NCBI GenBank assembly: GCA_964247055.1
Contig: OZ176055.1
Coordinates: forward strand, 6,386,001 to 6,450,000
Direction: 5' to 3'
Source of the DNA: Paragordius varius
Lineage: Eukaryota > Nematomorpha
Length of the DNA: 64,000 bases
In this document: positions 24,532 through 38,729 of the stretch, piece after piece
Position numbering within the stretch: the first letter of the stretch is position 1
Layout: each line of letters opens with the position of its first letter
Made by a program: the position numbers and the translations under genes
Notes under the pieces: generated by a model
Told to the model about the DNA's origin: nothing
The model's input: only the letters and a program-made list of their open reading frames with translations
The model's database searches: none

Positions 24532-27500
24532 TTTGATAAAACACAAAATAAAAATGAAATTTTAGTAATATGTACAATGGCCGGTGGCAGTATTAGCTAC
24601 TCCACCAAAAACTTCTTCCAAACAATTCCAAACCGTTAAAATTGATCCCGACAAAACATTGTATTTCCGGGTACGTATACCAATTTCGCAACTCAAATTT
24701 TGTTGACGTCTTTTACATGTCCCTTTCCTAGATAGATACAGTTAATATTATAAAGACAAAACGTAAATAGTATAAAAGAAATATATAGTTTTTAAGAAAA
24801 CAATGTTTTTTCTTAATATCTTGTATATAATAACATGAATATAGCTATCAGAGTTCCTTATTTCGCCGCCTAAAAAGATAATTTATAAATAAAAAATATT
24901 GTTGCTTTAAACATATGAATATTTCAAATTTGTTTTGTCTTTATAATTTTACAGTAAAATAAATACCATAAAACATGGGTGCATTTATTCAAAGAGGAAT
25001 TATAAATTTCGTCCCAATATTTTTGAGCTTCTTGTGGTGGTACCTACAAAAATTGCAAGTATACGATTAATTGTTTATAAAATATAATAATTGACAAAAA
25101 ATATGATGGAGTTAGCCATATACTTTACGATATTTCTTAAAAATGGAGGAAAGGGTTTCCACTTTGCCTTGTAAACCCGTATTCGGTCGATAAATGTTAA
25201 ACAATTTGTTTGAGTTTAAATCTGTTATTTCATCCGTTTCTTTCTCAGTTTGTAGCTTTCCATCTTCTGTTTGGGTTGAGGTGTTTTGACCAGGTGTACT
25301 TATAATTAATCGTTTATTAGTTGTTTTATTGCAGGATATGGCAAGGATTGGTGCATAGTTTCCATTCTTGGCCTATATTGTATATATTTGAAAATAAAAT
25401 ATATTACATTGTACCACAAAAACGGGGCTAGAAAAATAAATGTTTACAAATCATAGTATATCATATGATAGCTAAAGGTTCCAATACTCTAAATATCTAA
25501 ATGATAAATACGATTAAAATAGTAAAAAAAATTATTTTATTTCTGCTATTAAGCCAAAAATCGTATTTTTTGGCACATTAAGCCCAATTAAGTTAATAAC
25601 ACTGCTCAACAAGTTTTGCACCACCCCCTTATTTTTGCATTTTCTGATACCTAATGACATGGAAAGGCCAAAACAAAAAAGAAAATTGAGGCCACCAATA
25701 GGATTTTTCCAAAATTTTTAAATTTGTATTTAATTCAAAAATAACAATCATTCCTCGTGTACATATGTTTAAATATTCAAACAAGCAAGTAGATACAAGT
25801 AATATAACATGCATGGATAACAAATTCTAGGCATTAAATAAGATACTAAACAAGCTAAGAGCCAAAGTATTAAAAATCTAAAAGGGGCTTATGTATAGTG
25901 TGATAGATATGGGCGGCTGCACAAGCTCTGCATATCCCCCAAGCGATCCTATAATTATGCCAGATATGGCAAAGATAACAATAAGTAATCGTAAAGTCCG
26001 ATAAGAGAGACTTGCAAGCAAAATCGTGGCAAATTGACATGTCAAATTAACCAATTTACAGAATGAAGTTAGATAAATTCTACAATTAAATTGAATATAA
26101 ATTAGGTAAATACAAATGGTCCAACCCCATAACAGTAAATTCTACTAAAAGTGGCTACACAACATCCATCTGAAATTCAAAATACAAAACAACCAATAAT
26201 ATTAAAAAAATAAGGTATATCCACTAGGTATAAATAAAGGATTTTTTATAAGAACCAACTCAAAAGAAAAAGTCTAATAAGTACTCGAAAGAACGAAAAC
26301 TAACAAAAAAATATAGCCTATCTGAAAGCCGAAGGTTTAAACCATAAAGTGCCTTTTTTAGTATTTTTTTAAAAAAGTTTTATATGTGTTAAAAATTAAC
26401 TTGAAAAAAAAGACTAAATTTTGACGTTTAAGTCCGTACTATTTTTCTCTCTCTGATATTTAAATGACATATTTATATTCAAAAGATAGAGTTTAAAACG
26501 CTTTATTAAATGATATTAAGTTTATAATATAATAACATTTTATTATAAAGTTATATTTAATTTTCTCTCGATTTTCTCTTGTTTTTAAAAAATTGAAAAA
26601 CCTATAAAATTTTAAAATTCTGATTGGCGGGATCAAAATTTTTTTCATATTCGGTTTTAAAACACTAAAATTAATCATAATTTAAAAAGTTTGAGTGGTG
26701 GTGCTTAAAAATGTCCAAATTTGTCGACTAGTGTAATAGATAATTGTATCAATTAAATTTTTTTATCAATATGTACCATAAGGATAAATTTTTATTTCAT
26801 AAAATAAATATAAGTAGGGAAGTAAGCTAAGGCATACTTGTTTAGCAAGGAAAAATCCATCATCTAAATCACGATGGTCCCTGTACAATTTGGTGGCCAT
26901 TTCAAACATAAGGCCACGTTCAATCTGGAAGGCCCAAAGAAAAACTGAGACGACCCCACGCGGTGTATGAAATTGAAATGTTTGTTTATTTAGCGGTGTA
27001 ACGGATTCCCCGTTATTTGTACCAAAATCTAATAGCATAGAATAAATTGTATATATATAACATTGATTTACAAATAAATATATTGATTTTCATCTCCAAT
27101 CAAAACTTTTAAACCTATTATCTTTATCCAATTTATGAAAACACCATCAAAAACTTTTAAATTTGATATGTAAAGTCATACCTAATATTCCCACGTCCCA
27201 TTTTCCAGATCGTTTGGCATCAAGTATATAGGCATTCAATGTGTCCGCAAAATATTGGAAAAGTGCATTTTGAAGTGGAACTTTAAGGCCCAAAATGCGA
27301 TTCAAAAATTTGATGATATTTGCATAATCTAATTAATTATTATTGATGTATGAAAAATAAAAATCAATGGTTTTTGATGATTAGTAAATTATATATATAT
27401 AATTTATATACGCAAACCTACCTTTGTCTAAAGCATGGCCATATTTTTCCTTCACAACCATTCCAACTGCTACAAGACCTTCAAGCGCATCTATATCGTA

Positions 27501-30500
27501 AAACATTTATGAATTATTTTTTTAAATTTCATTTGAAAAAGCTAATTGGAAATAACAAATCTCACTGATAAATTTTACTATTTATGTGCTGAGATGTATG
27601 CGTCCACTTATAAAAACCTTAAGTAAATTCAAAATTTAGATTATTTTTGCGCCCGGAACAGTAAATAGTAGTTAAATATAATATTTACCTTTTATAATAT
27701 ATGATAGTTAAACAAAAAATTTTTAATAAAAAAAGAAAGATTTACCTTGAAAAAAATTGCCAACATATTCAGACGGTGTATTTACCATTGCAACAGTTGG
27801 ATTGATAATACTTCGCATGATTGTATCCAATGCCATTCTCCCATACTATATTATTCGAATAAATTAAAACCATTTTTGTAAAAACTGTAAATCTCCCATG
27901 AATAAAAAATGAAAAGGGTAATAAAAACTTTAAACGCGCAACTATATATATAGTAACTAAGAAAATATGTTTCATAAAATTACTTAAAGGTAATATTTGT
28001 TTACTAGGAATAAACAGATTAAATAAATTTAATATTGGATCAATAAATTTAATATTGGATAAAATTTAAAAAAAAAGATAAAGCTATTCTAATAAATTAG
28101 TGCCTTTTTCTCTAGGTTTATATAAATATTAATTTTCCTTTTTTCTCCAGTCAATTTTATGCTACATTGTGAGCATTAAAAACTTAAAATTAATTTTTTA
28201 CCATATAAACATATAAATAACATCTATGGGAGAAAACTTTTTATACAATGACCAATATATTTATAATTTAATCATGAAAGACATTAGGTGGTAAAAAACG
28301 ACCAGAAGAACTGAGAGGTAAAATAACCTTGTTGTCAAAATTGAATTGACTAAGATCTCTGCTTTCCGTAGCTCGTCTATCACCATGTGTTAAAGCACCC
28401 TTTGTGTATGGAAAAAAAAGTTATGATAAAGGTATAAAAGAAATCAATATTTCATTAATAAAGTCAACCGTACATTTAATTTAAAGTCAAAAATAATACA
28501 GAATAAATAAAGAGGCTATAATTTTAATATAAATACAATCTTATACCATGATTTTTTATATAGCCTTTATAATGACAAATATTTAAAATTTAACTTAATT
28601 ACATCTCTATTCCTTATATTGCAGGCCAAAACGATTAGTTATTAATAGTAAAATAATTAGTTATCTTTTAGATTTTCCATTTTATCTTTATAGTTTGAAT
28701 TTATTGCATAAAAAATTAATTACCAAGGATTCCAATCGTTTAGCTACTATAGAGGCAAATCGTCGTTCACCAGCCAATTCCGAAATTAGAAATATGTATT
28801 CGGGAGCACTCACCTGATTTGATCGATGAGTTCGACCTATTTTAATATATTTCGTACAAATATATGTATATAAATAAAAATTTACAATTTATATAGAAAA
28901 AAATTAATGAATTTAACAATATTGATATGCAGTTATTATGAGCTCGGTTCAAAACTAATGGCTTCGCACGAAGCATCAATTTAGTTCTTTTCTTGAACTT
29001 TAATTCAAGTATAAAATATTTAATATTTGAATAAAATTTAAAACTGAATAATCCGTGGGGACCACGGGTTAGTGACCTTTGGTAAAAAAACAAATATAAT
29101 TTAAATTCATTTAATCAAATTTTAATTTACATTTTAAACTTTAAATGAAAAGCTAACCAAATGAAATATATATAAAAAAAACTTCTAACCAAATTGTTGT
29201 ATGGCTTTATCTGCACTCCAAGGCAATTCCAACGTTATGTGAACGCGTCTTAGTTGATTCAAAGCACGTCGATCACTTTGTAATGATATTCCGGAGCTAG
29301 CGGCCTCCGATATTATAGCAATTTTCTAATGAATGCAAAAAAAATAATATATAAGGTTAATAAAAAAACTGGGAGGCTAAAATACTTTACAGAGTGATCC
29401 CCCTATAATAATCAAAGATGAAATGTTTCATAAAATCATTTAGCTTAACAATTATACCTATTTAAGACTTATTGAGAAATATAGAATAAAATTTTTGGTC
29501 ATATGTTTTTTTACCTTTTTACCGTCCATAAAACGTTGTTTTTCTTTGACATTGAGAGATTCTAATGGTACATCATATTCGCTACGAGACTCATATATGA
29601 CAGAACCATCGGATTGAGTAACTATCCTCCCCTTACGTCCTGTCATCTAACAAAATTATGATCATTAAGTAAAAAATTATCAAAGAAGCCACGTTAAATT
29701 ATTTATAAATAATGATTACCCTCATAAAATTTATTAAAATTCATGCGCGTTAGTTTTAAATAGCTAAAAAATTATTTCCTTTTTTGTAATAATTAAAAAA
29801 ACCTCTGCAACTTGGGTAGTTCCACCCAATTCATCAATCAAAAGATCAAGTGTATTTGGGGGTAGGCGGTCACCCAAATCCTCAATTTCAGTTAAAAGTT
29901 CTTGTTTCATTAACAGAATTCGTTCTCGGGCACTTGTTAATGAATGGGTTTGAGCAGTATCGGTGGTAATATTAGCTATTCATTTTATATTAAATAATAA
30001 ATTACACCATAAAAACTTTTTACATTAAAGATTAAAAATTTATGGATAAAACGTAAAAACTGAAAGACAAAATAACTTTTTTGTTAGAGAGAGAGAGAGA
30101 GAGAGCTATACATTTTAAAATTTTAAAAATATATAATTAAGTGAGTGTGTTACCAAATTATAACTTTATATCCCTCATAATTTTGCTCTCCAAAACGTTA
30201 GATTAGAAAAATTAGGGTTTAAAAAATATATAGCTATCTCTTACAAAATATATTTCAATATTAATTTTTAAATTTTGTCTTTACAATTTCAACTTTTACT
30301 GTGACTAAAAATATACCCTTTTCACTCTTAAAATAATTGGATAGGGCAGGATTGTTGTGTAAAGATATGGAAGATTTTCTTAACGTTTCATCATTAACGA
30401 TAAGGATATCCTCATCTTCGGATTTTTCCTCATTTTTTAACCCATTAGCTATGTGTAAATATAAATATTTATATTTAGCTTGATATAAATTATATTTAAC

Positions 30501-33500
30501 ATGGATGATTAGTTAAAAATGCCAGTTTAGGCGCATATAAATATAAAAATTACCATTGCTCAAAGGTATAAATTTCAATAAGAATTTAACAATTTAATTA
30601 TTATCACATATATCCAAACGTACAAAAAAACTAACCCTTTTGATGTACATCATCATGTGGAGTTTGGTTATTTTTATTAGTTTTTGTGTCATTATCTAAA
30701 GAATCGTCTTCTATTTTAATTCGTTTATGAACATTAGCTTTATCATCCATTAATTTTGTTTTGATAGTAGTTAAATTTCCATCAATAAAATTGTAAGGAT
30801 TTAATGTTTCATTGGGTAATGTTGATATAGATTCATTTTCAGTCATATCGTTGTTTGCTTGTTTAACATCCGTTTCCGATTCTGATGAAGGATTAGCGGA
30901 TGCTGACGATGATGAGTCATCCTCATACAAAGAAAATAGTTTTCGACGTTTTTTTCGTGGTTTTTGTCTGTACCGTAAATTAAAAAAAAGTTAACTGATT
31001 TAACAAAATGTTTAAAATAAATGAGAAATGTATTATATGCATAGGCCATCACATTTATACAGCTAAATAGTTTGGTAATAATATTATATTGTGTCAAAAA
31101 AAATAATAAAAACTATCCAAAAACATGAAATAATACTGTGTGAGTTACTGGAAAAATAGGTTTAAATTTAAATGACATAATTGTTAACAAGTATAGGCAT
31201 AGAAATTCCTTATTTTTCAATGTTATAAAAAAGACAAACCTCATTAAATTACAAAATTGGAAAGATGAGTAAATAATAAATAGATAAATATATGTACCTT
31301 AATGTATTAGTATCATTATTTGAAATGTTTATGGTTTCATCATCAATTCTCGTGTTTTGTAAATCATTACCTGTAACATTGTCGCCATTTTCGCTATTTA
31401 AATTGTTTCTATATTGAAAATGCGGTTGAATATTATGAATAATATATCAAATTAAAGGCTAAATATAAATATAGTTACTTTTTTATATCAGTGGACTTAA
31501 CCGTGTTAATATGCGAATATTTGTTATCAGAAACTATAGAATCGGTATCGTCACTGCTTGTGTCAGCTATAACTGATTTCGGTGTATTATCTATTAATTA
31601 TTCAAAAGTGTTTTATATAAACTTTTTTCTATAGATTTTTATGAAAATTATTTCAGGTTAAAAACTTTTGTATGTAAAATAACGTAATATACCCTTTTCC
31701 TCATTAGTCGCGTTATTAAGTGATAAACTGCTTGGATCCAAGTTTGTTTTCGATTCAACATCTTGTGTAGGGGTGTTACTGTTAGTATTAAATTGCATGG
31801 TTTTTGCACTGAAGAGCACGTCAGCAACTTTGCGTTTAAGCTCTTCACTATCTTGTGGTCCATTTGCCAGCCTTGCGTTTCGAGAGGTTGTCCCTTTTTG
31901 AAAAAAAACAAAAACAAAAAATTATTGTTTAGTTTACTATAAAAAATTAAAACAGTTCTTTTCAAATACATTTGGCCCAATCTCATTTTATTTACATATC
32001 TTACGAAAAAATGGTGAAATTTCTAATAAAAATATTATAAATTTATAATTTAACAATTTGGTGAATCTTATAGCATTAAAACTTGAATTTAAATAATTGT
32101 ATTTCATATATTTTATAATCCAAAAAAAAGTTTCTTACATTTACTAGCACCAGAACGTGGTTGTTTCGTTTCACCGTACAAGGATTTATGCATAATATAA
32201 CTCATGGATGAGGTATCAGTCTGTGCATTATTATTGTGATGACTGCCTAAGAATGTTACATTCTTTGAGGCTTGGAGAAAGGAAAGTTTTGAAAGGGAAC
32301 CCCCATAAGTTCCTATATTATTATTATGATGACTAGCTAACGATGTTGAAGTGGTATCGGTTGGGAAATGTTTTTCTACCAAGGATTGAAAAACGCCCCT
32401 ACAATAGTATATTCATGAAAAAAACATGATAAATTTGGTTAAATTATAATTATTTAATAATAGGGTTGAGTAAAAATATTAACTGGTCTCTCACCACTTA
32501 TGCAATAACCTGAGTCTTAATCCATCATTCATTGGTAAAAATATGAAAAAAATAAGCCTATTTAACCAATCAAACTGGTTATTTAATATTAATAATATTT
32601 TAATGACAATATATTGAAATAAATTTTATAATTTTTCATATTTAATTAAGTTTTATCCTTATTGGGTAACGTAATAAAAAATATTTTTTATAACTAGTTA
32701 TTCTAATAAATTCGGTCATGACTGCATTGATAACTAATCAAATCTTAAATATAATTAGGTTAATCTAAATAATATACATTAGAAAAAAAGCTATTTAATA
32801 ATTCAATAATATTGCGTACTTGGCAGTTGAAACAAAATCCGTCAATTCATGGCCATACTCCTCAATTTGTTCAAGAGTTCTGGCTTCACCGGTGGATTGT
32901 AATCCGATAACTACACACTAGAGATACATTTAGCAGTTAAAAATGCATTAATTTGTGAATGTCTACTTAAAACCAATCATAAATTGAAATTAAATAAAAA
33001 TAACTGGTTAAACGTAATTTCTCAATCATGTCTACGTAAAACCCATCACAAATAGTTTTGTGATACAACATTTTTTAAAATGAATTATTAATTTATCGGT
33101 GAAAAACACCGACAACAGTTGAAAGATAATCATCATTGGTTTACAATAAAAATGCAAAAAAAACTTTTTAATAACCCTAATTTGTTTAAACTTACTTAAA
33201 TATTAAAAAAGCGTTTTAACATGCTATAAAGGGTAATTTTTTAACCAATTAGTAGTAATAACAAACAGGTCTGACTGCTTAATAAAGTTATTCATGGTCT
33301 AAACCAGTCATTGATATCATAATTGGATGAATGCTGTAACAAATAAAAAACTAATTATAAGTGAATGCATTCATAAACAGTCAAACCAAACAATGTTTAC
33401 GATATCCCCGATGATATATATAATCAGGTGAATTTATAAAAGCAAACATTTGTTATAAAAGAAAAATCAGTCATTTCTTAGGTAACAAATAGGTGGTCAC

Positions 33501-36500
33501 ACTAACAAAAAAAACTCTCTGCCAACTATTCTATATAAAAGTCAAGTAATTACCTTTCCATCAGTCAAAGATTTTTTGGCTAATTGAACACACAGAGCGA
33601 CTTTAGAGGCCAAACAAAGGTATTTGAAGAAGCGTTGATGAGCAGCCCAAAATTGACTCCACACATGTTTGCGGAATGAATGACTCGACGATCCAATGTT
33701 ATCACCCGAACTATTATATAAGTATTCACATGCCTCAATAGCAGATTGAAATCGTTCTCGGGCCTTGGCCCACTAGGTACACATATAGGTAAAATTAAAA
33801 ACCTTAAAAAGTCTAATATCTTTTTTGATGTCAAATTTTAATATCTCGCAAATGCAGTAAAAAGAAAACAAAAGTTACAAATAAATTCTATAAAAGGAAT
33901 GGTTTATATGAAGATTGCTTAACTAACTCAATAATATTTTTAACCAACTTTATTTCTTGTTTTTTTTTGAAAAAAAAAATAAAAGTGCACATATATGCTA
34001 ACCAAATCAACGGCGGCATTATAAATATCAATGATGTTGGAATCCAATTTGGCTTCCCGTACATCAAAAGAAACGCCCGCAAAACTAAGTTGTCTCGCCA
34101 TATATGTACCTCGTAACTATATTTATATGTATAAAGACACAATCAATAATTGTACAATGAAACAAAATAAAAGTAAAGTATTAACATATTTAATTTTCAA
34201 TTTCTGTAATCTTAAATTGTTGAATGAAATACATATAATATCAATAATTCATCATTGAGAATAAATGTATAAAACTGTGTTTAAAAAAGTGTGAAATTTC
34301 ATAAGCGCAAGTAATAAAAATTGCTAACCTTAAACTGATATATTATCAAATCGCCTTAAAACACTAGTTGTATTATTTAATGTCTAAAATTTCCCGTAAA
34401 TACATAATATGCAGCGTTTATTTAATGAACTTGTAAAAATATATTCTTCAAGTTTTGGGAAAGATATATCAAAATAAATTGCATAATATCGATATTGATG
34501 CAAATTTTTTTTTATAAAACATTTCGACATTCATCAATGATAAGGCAAATAGAAACAAATAAAACATAATTTGTAATTAATTCAATTGAAATACAAATTT
34601 ATTGCTTGTACTCAATGTGTTTATATATCATATATTATAGTAAACTCTTGTATACTGTAAATTGATAAAATTTATTTTATATTATGTAATCAAATTTCCA
34701 AAAAACTCAAATATTTATTCAAAATTATTTTTGAATTCAGTTAAGATGGATAGCAAACTTGGTATCATATTTTTTGAAAGGGTAGTTTTAAAAAAATAAA
34801 ACAAATTATTGAGTAACCTTCATATCCATAGCGACTAGTTCCATAGCGCCGACACCCCTAAAATAAAATTTAAGAGGAATATTATTAAACTTTTAAGATA
34901 ATTACCCAAATCATATTTAAAATTTAAAGTTCAACTAAATTAAATCTGAGATAATTCTATTCACAGGTGAGTCCAATATCTTTTATGCTTTATAACAGTT
35001 TTTAACGTTTCCTACAATTATTGCTATCCAAGTTCTCCCCATATTTATTTTACCAAATAATATATTTTTAAGCTTGTCATTTATTTCAATAACATTACTA
35101 ACTTTAAGATCCTTCCTATAAAATAAACTTGACATTTTGAGACAAATCATAAATATATATTTCCATTCTTTTTAGCAAGATTCAAGATATTAACAAATAA
35201 AAAAAAATGCAAATTTTATCAATCAACAAATTAACTTAACTTATCTCCATATCAAAAAAAATACCTCCTTTCTACGGCTTGTATAAAATCAGCGAAATCA
35301 TGGAACGGCGTCCCAGGTCCCCATATGCCAAGTCGAACCATATAACCCATATTTTTAGTTTCTGTGGCTCCGGTAGCGCTTGCATAAACTATACGGGCTT
35401 TGGGTAGCTTTTGTTGTAATTCAAGAACGGCAAGCGCTGTTTTAGTAGGCTTAGTACCGGTCGGAACCAAATTTTTAGCTTTGTGACATTCATCAAACAC
35501 AATCTGAATTTAAATAAAAAACATAATACTGTGCGCAGAATAGTGATATAAACATTGGGGTAAAAGATTTCTACGTGTTAATAAAAAAGTTTTTGTTTAA
35601 ATTAAAAACCCAACATATTAAATGTATTGTCGTATAAAATTCCATACACAGTTGATAGGATGGAGTATTCATCGTAATAATCATAAAAAAGTGAATAATT
35701 AAATTTAATCAAATAAACAACAATATATTATTATCGAAATAATCCTAATGACAATTTAAAAACTAACATAACTTATAGAAAATTTACTAAGTTATAATGA
35801 AACTGAAACATACCACTCCATCAAAATCTGAGCCACACCAATGTAATATCTGTTTAAGTCTAGTGTCATATTTGCTATTTTTTGCTTGACTTTCGCCAAT
35901 CAGGGACGAATAGGTGGAAAATATGATACCCTTTTTAAAGGAACCGTTAGTTTTGGAAGTTATTTTCTTGTACTTGAACTAAATTTATGAACGTATTAAA
36001 AAATATATATTTATTTTAATGTGCTTAACAAATAAAATATTATTAAATATATTCTGGTAAAAAAAATATTAGAGTTTTGTTTTGAGGCTAATGAGTCAAG
36101 GAAGGATATTTTAGTTTTTGTGGTAATTGTTCCATATCGAAGAAATAGCGCACAATATATCAAAAAAATTGGTGAAAGCTAAATGCTTTGTTCCAAAAAA
36201 CTTAAATTAACAAATTAATTGTATAGATTAATATTTCTTCTGATTCATTAAAAAAATTACTTTATTTAATGATGCAACCAGAATTTTTGAGGCATTAATA
36301 TCACGTAAATCACGTTCAGCGTCGTATTTGAGATCATTAGAAACGCTAAACCTAAAACGATAACATATATTTTAGGTTGATATAAATTTATATAAATTGT
36401 TTCCATCAAAAATTGATTCAAATTTAATTTGCACATATTCTAATTAGTAATATTACATTGAATAAAATTTACTGAATATTTGCCATTGCATAAATTATGA

Positions 36501-38549
36501 AAATTTATTAATATATTTTTTTCTTAAAATATAATCATTTTATGCTGGGAAGAAGACTAAGATTTAAAAGTCTTAATAAAATTCATTGGTTTAATAAATA
36601 ATTTCTAAAATTACCATATAGCACGCTTTCGATGTAAAAGGTAATTCTCCAATATTATTCCTGCAATAGTGCGTCCTTTACCAACACCAGGACCGTCTCC
36701 TATATACATATTTATGGATAAAAGGGATAAATATATAAATATATTTTAAAACATATATAATATACAACTAAATCCTTTAAAAAAACACTATCATTATTAA
36801 AGCCAATCATGCTTCTAAAAAAAATTTGTTTTAAATAGTAATGTATTGTTAAATTTACATGATTTCAATAATTTATCTTTTTATTTTGGCAAAAAACTAA
36901 TAATACAACCCTCTATGTAAAATCTAAAGCCTTTATTATCAGGGAAGATCAAAAATAAAAATATGGCTAACCGATTAGGAAACCCGCCCTAGAACCGTCA
37001 TGTAATATAGTTTCATGCTGTTGACAAGCATAAACGATAGATTCAAGTTGCAGGGCTGAAAGGGCGCACGTATCAATCAGCGCCTCTGATAAACTCAAAG
37101 TATACCAAATCCCGGGAGGTTCTACGCTTGAAAGCGAATTAGTTTCCACAACTGGATCAGGGTGTCGACTACCGTATCGTACTAATCATTAAATACAAAT
37201 ATATAAATTAAAAATGTTCAAATTACCTATATTGAAATTGGTAATTGATAACTAAAAGGCTGGCAAAAAACAGTTATTATGCTAAAATTCTAAGAGGTTT
37301 TACGCATTAAAAAATATTTAAAACAATTATTTGGCGGAACGGGTAAGATTAAAATAAAGTATTCGATGCAAAAAAATAAAAAGCAAACCTTGAATTGGAT
37401 TTTAAAGATTTCCATTTCCTTAATTGATAAAAGAAATAATAAAAAAAAATAACGCTTATTGGGTCAAAAATAGTTACAGATTTTTACGTTCAAACTAAAT
37501 GGACGAAATAACCCATAATTACAAAACTAAAAATATTTATGAATATTAAAAATCTCTGAAAACACCATACTAATGTTTAAATACAAAATTTATCGCTACT
37601 ACAACTAGAAAATAATAAAAAGACGAAAAAGAGGGGAAAATTTCCTATTCCAATGTAAAGCCGCTCTTTTTATGCTCTAATTATATGGATCAAAAAATTG
37701 TTATAAAATTAATACTTACATTTTTTAGGCATATATTCGGCATAAGTTTCAACATGCCTTAACTGATCTTCCAATTCGGCCATTTCTTCTTCGGTAGCCT
37801 CTTTTTCAGCAATCAAATTTTTACGATATTTGTCATACAACATTGCTTGATATTGGTGTTGATTAAGCATAGCATTTGTTACAGGTTGAGAGGTGGAGTT
37901 ATTAGCAATGGTGGTTGCAAACTTAAAATTGTTTGCAGCGATTTTGTTAATCAAATTAATATTGCTATTCTGTAATTGATTATTTTTGTAAGCTAATGCC
38001 GTTTGAAAATTGTTAATAAAATTAGGTATAATTTTTGGTCCAGTAAAATTGGAATTAATATTTGTTGTGTTTCTAATATTAGGAGTTGTGATAATTGGGT
38101 TAATATTAGAATTAGGAATAATCGAATTAGTAGTTGATGAAACGCTTAAAGGAGCAATAAATTTGGTTTGATTAATTACAAGACATTCATCATCACTAGC
38201 TTTTCCGTCGGTATCGGAATCATCTATGGTATATGTCTGAAACGCATTTGAAGAGTTGACTTGAGTCATTGGGACGATTCGTTTCAAAGGTGGCAAATCA
38301 GCAGACGATAAAGTTATAACGTTATTATTAGGCTTCTGATTATTTGTAGTTGTGACAAAAGTATTGAACTTCAATGTTTGAGGCGGTAAAGATGGTTGAT
38401 TTAAAAATTGATTTGCTTCATCATTCATATTTAATTTCTATTTAAAATATTATGATAAAATATACTTCATTCACATCATTTTGGGTATCCTGAAATAGTA
38501 ATCCAGAATCCTCTAAAGCTGCAAGCAAAATATCCTTTTTATCACCCAT
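24186..38549 (-). CDS. SBNO: Strawberry notch homologue, DExD/H helicase-like nuclear regulator
   Basis: Thirty-one exons, 5007 nt, 1668 residues. In transcript order from the ATG at 38549: 38466-38549, 37720-38437, 36972-37181, 36615-36699, 36261-36351, 35814-35978, 35265-35503, 34818-34857, 34003-34116, 33554-33772, 32820-32917, 32139-32398, 31693-31893, 31479-31590, 31298-31408, 30636-30967, 30317-30448, 29803-29975, 29515-29646, 29190-29325, 28724-28836, 28328-28399, 27746-27845, 27422-27490, 27182-27328, 26838-27028, 25130-25372, 24967-25043, 24576-24727, 24392-24481, 24186-24286. The N-terminus [13 protein letters not shown] matches human DLLLAALSESG. The Walker A motif [14 protein letters not shown] is near residue 340, FDECHKAKN near 455 and [11 protein letters not shown] near 1220. 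The acidic, Ser-rich linker with KPRKKRRK between the two helicase halves is also family-typical. SBNO proteins are nuclear factors linked to Notch and other signalling outputs. The longest intron (25373-26837) holds nothing recognisable. Confidence 0.95.
24490..24523. repeat. (AT)n microsatellite
   Basis: Uninterrupted AT dinucleotide run in the SBNO intron 24482-24575. Confidence 0.9.
24739..24955. mobile_element. MITE copy 5, filling an SBNO intron
   Basis: CAGTTAATATTATAAAGACAAAACGTAAA at the left and the inverse TTTGTCTTTATAATTTTAC at the right. The host intron is 24728-24966 (239 nt), so only about 22 nt of non-MITE intron sequence remain. Confidence 0.6.
25373..26837 (-). other. Longest SBNO intron (1465 nt)
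   Basis: No coding match or terminal repeats seen on either strand. It separates the exon ending FFLAKQ from the one starting AKNGNYAP, and both joins are in phase 0. Confidence 0.5.
28470..28680. mobile_element. MITE copy 6, reverse orientation (degenerate)
   Basis: Contains ACATCTCTATTCC, the inverse of the family's internal GGAATAGAGATGT, and GGCCAAAACGATTAG near the right side. It lies in SBNO intron 28400-28723. The ends are not clear. Confidence 0.35.
30025..30301. mobile_element. MITE copy 7
   Basis: GGATAAAACGTAAAAACTGAAAGACAAA at the left and AATTTTGTCTTTACAATTTCAACTTTTACTG at the right, with a (GA)n run near 30091-30108. It lies in SBNO intron 29976-30316. Confidence 0.6.
38438..38465 (-). 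other. SBNO intron 1, 28-nt micro-intron
   Basis: On the minus strand it begins GTATATTTTATC and ends TTTAAATAG. It joins the 28-codon first exon (conserved LLAALEDSG) in phase 0 to [11 protein letters not shown]. Read through, the frame meets stops. Confidence 0.75.
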
Positions 38550-38729
38550 TTGCACTTACCGTTTTTACCATGCGAAACTTGGTAAAATGGCATCATAGCA
38601 GCCTTATATACTATTTTTTGATATTTTTGTTCCGCTAGGAAAAACGCTTTTTAAACAATAATTTTGTTGTGAAATTTTTTATTTTGTTGCAATCTAATAA
38701 GATGCGCCGATAAGAAACATTGTTTTTGA
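38550..38729. promoter_or_regulatory. Shared divergent promoter region, SBNO / BCL-2-like
   Basis: Only 180 bp separate the two start codons, which point away from each other. Both promoters and 5' UTRs must fit here or overlap. The stretch is slightly richer in G/C than its flanks. No individual element is identified. Confidence 0.5.

Noticed and set aside
30812-31097. Open frames on the opposite strand or alternative frame around the SBNO linker exon
   Set aside because: They are shadows of the Ser/Asp-rich SBNO exon 30636-30967.
38428-38430. SBNO start codon at 38428
   Set aside because: An in-frame upstream exon with the conserved SBNO N-terminus joins through a 28-nt intron, so 38549 is the better start.
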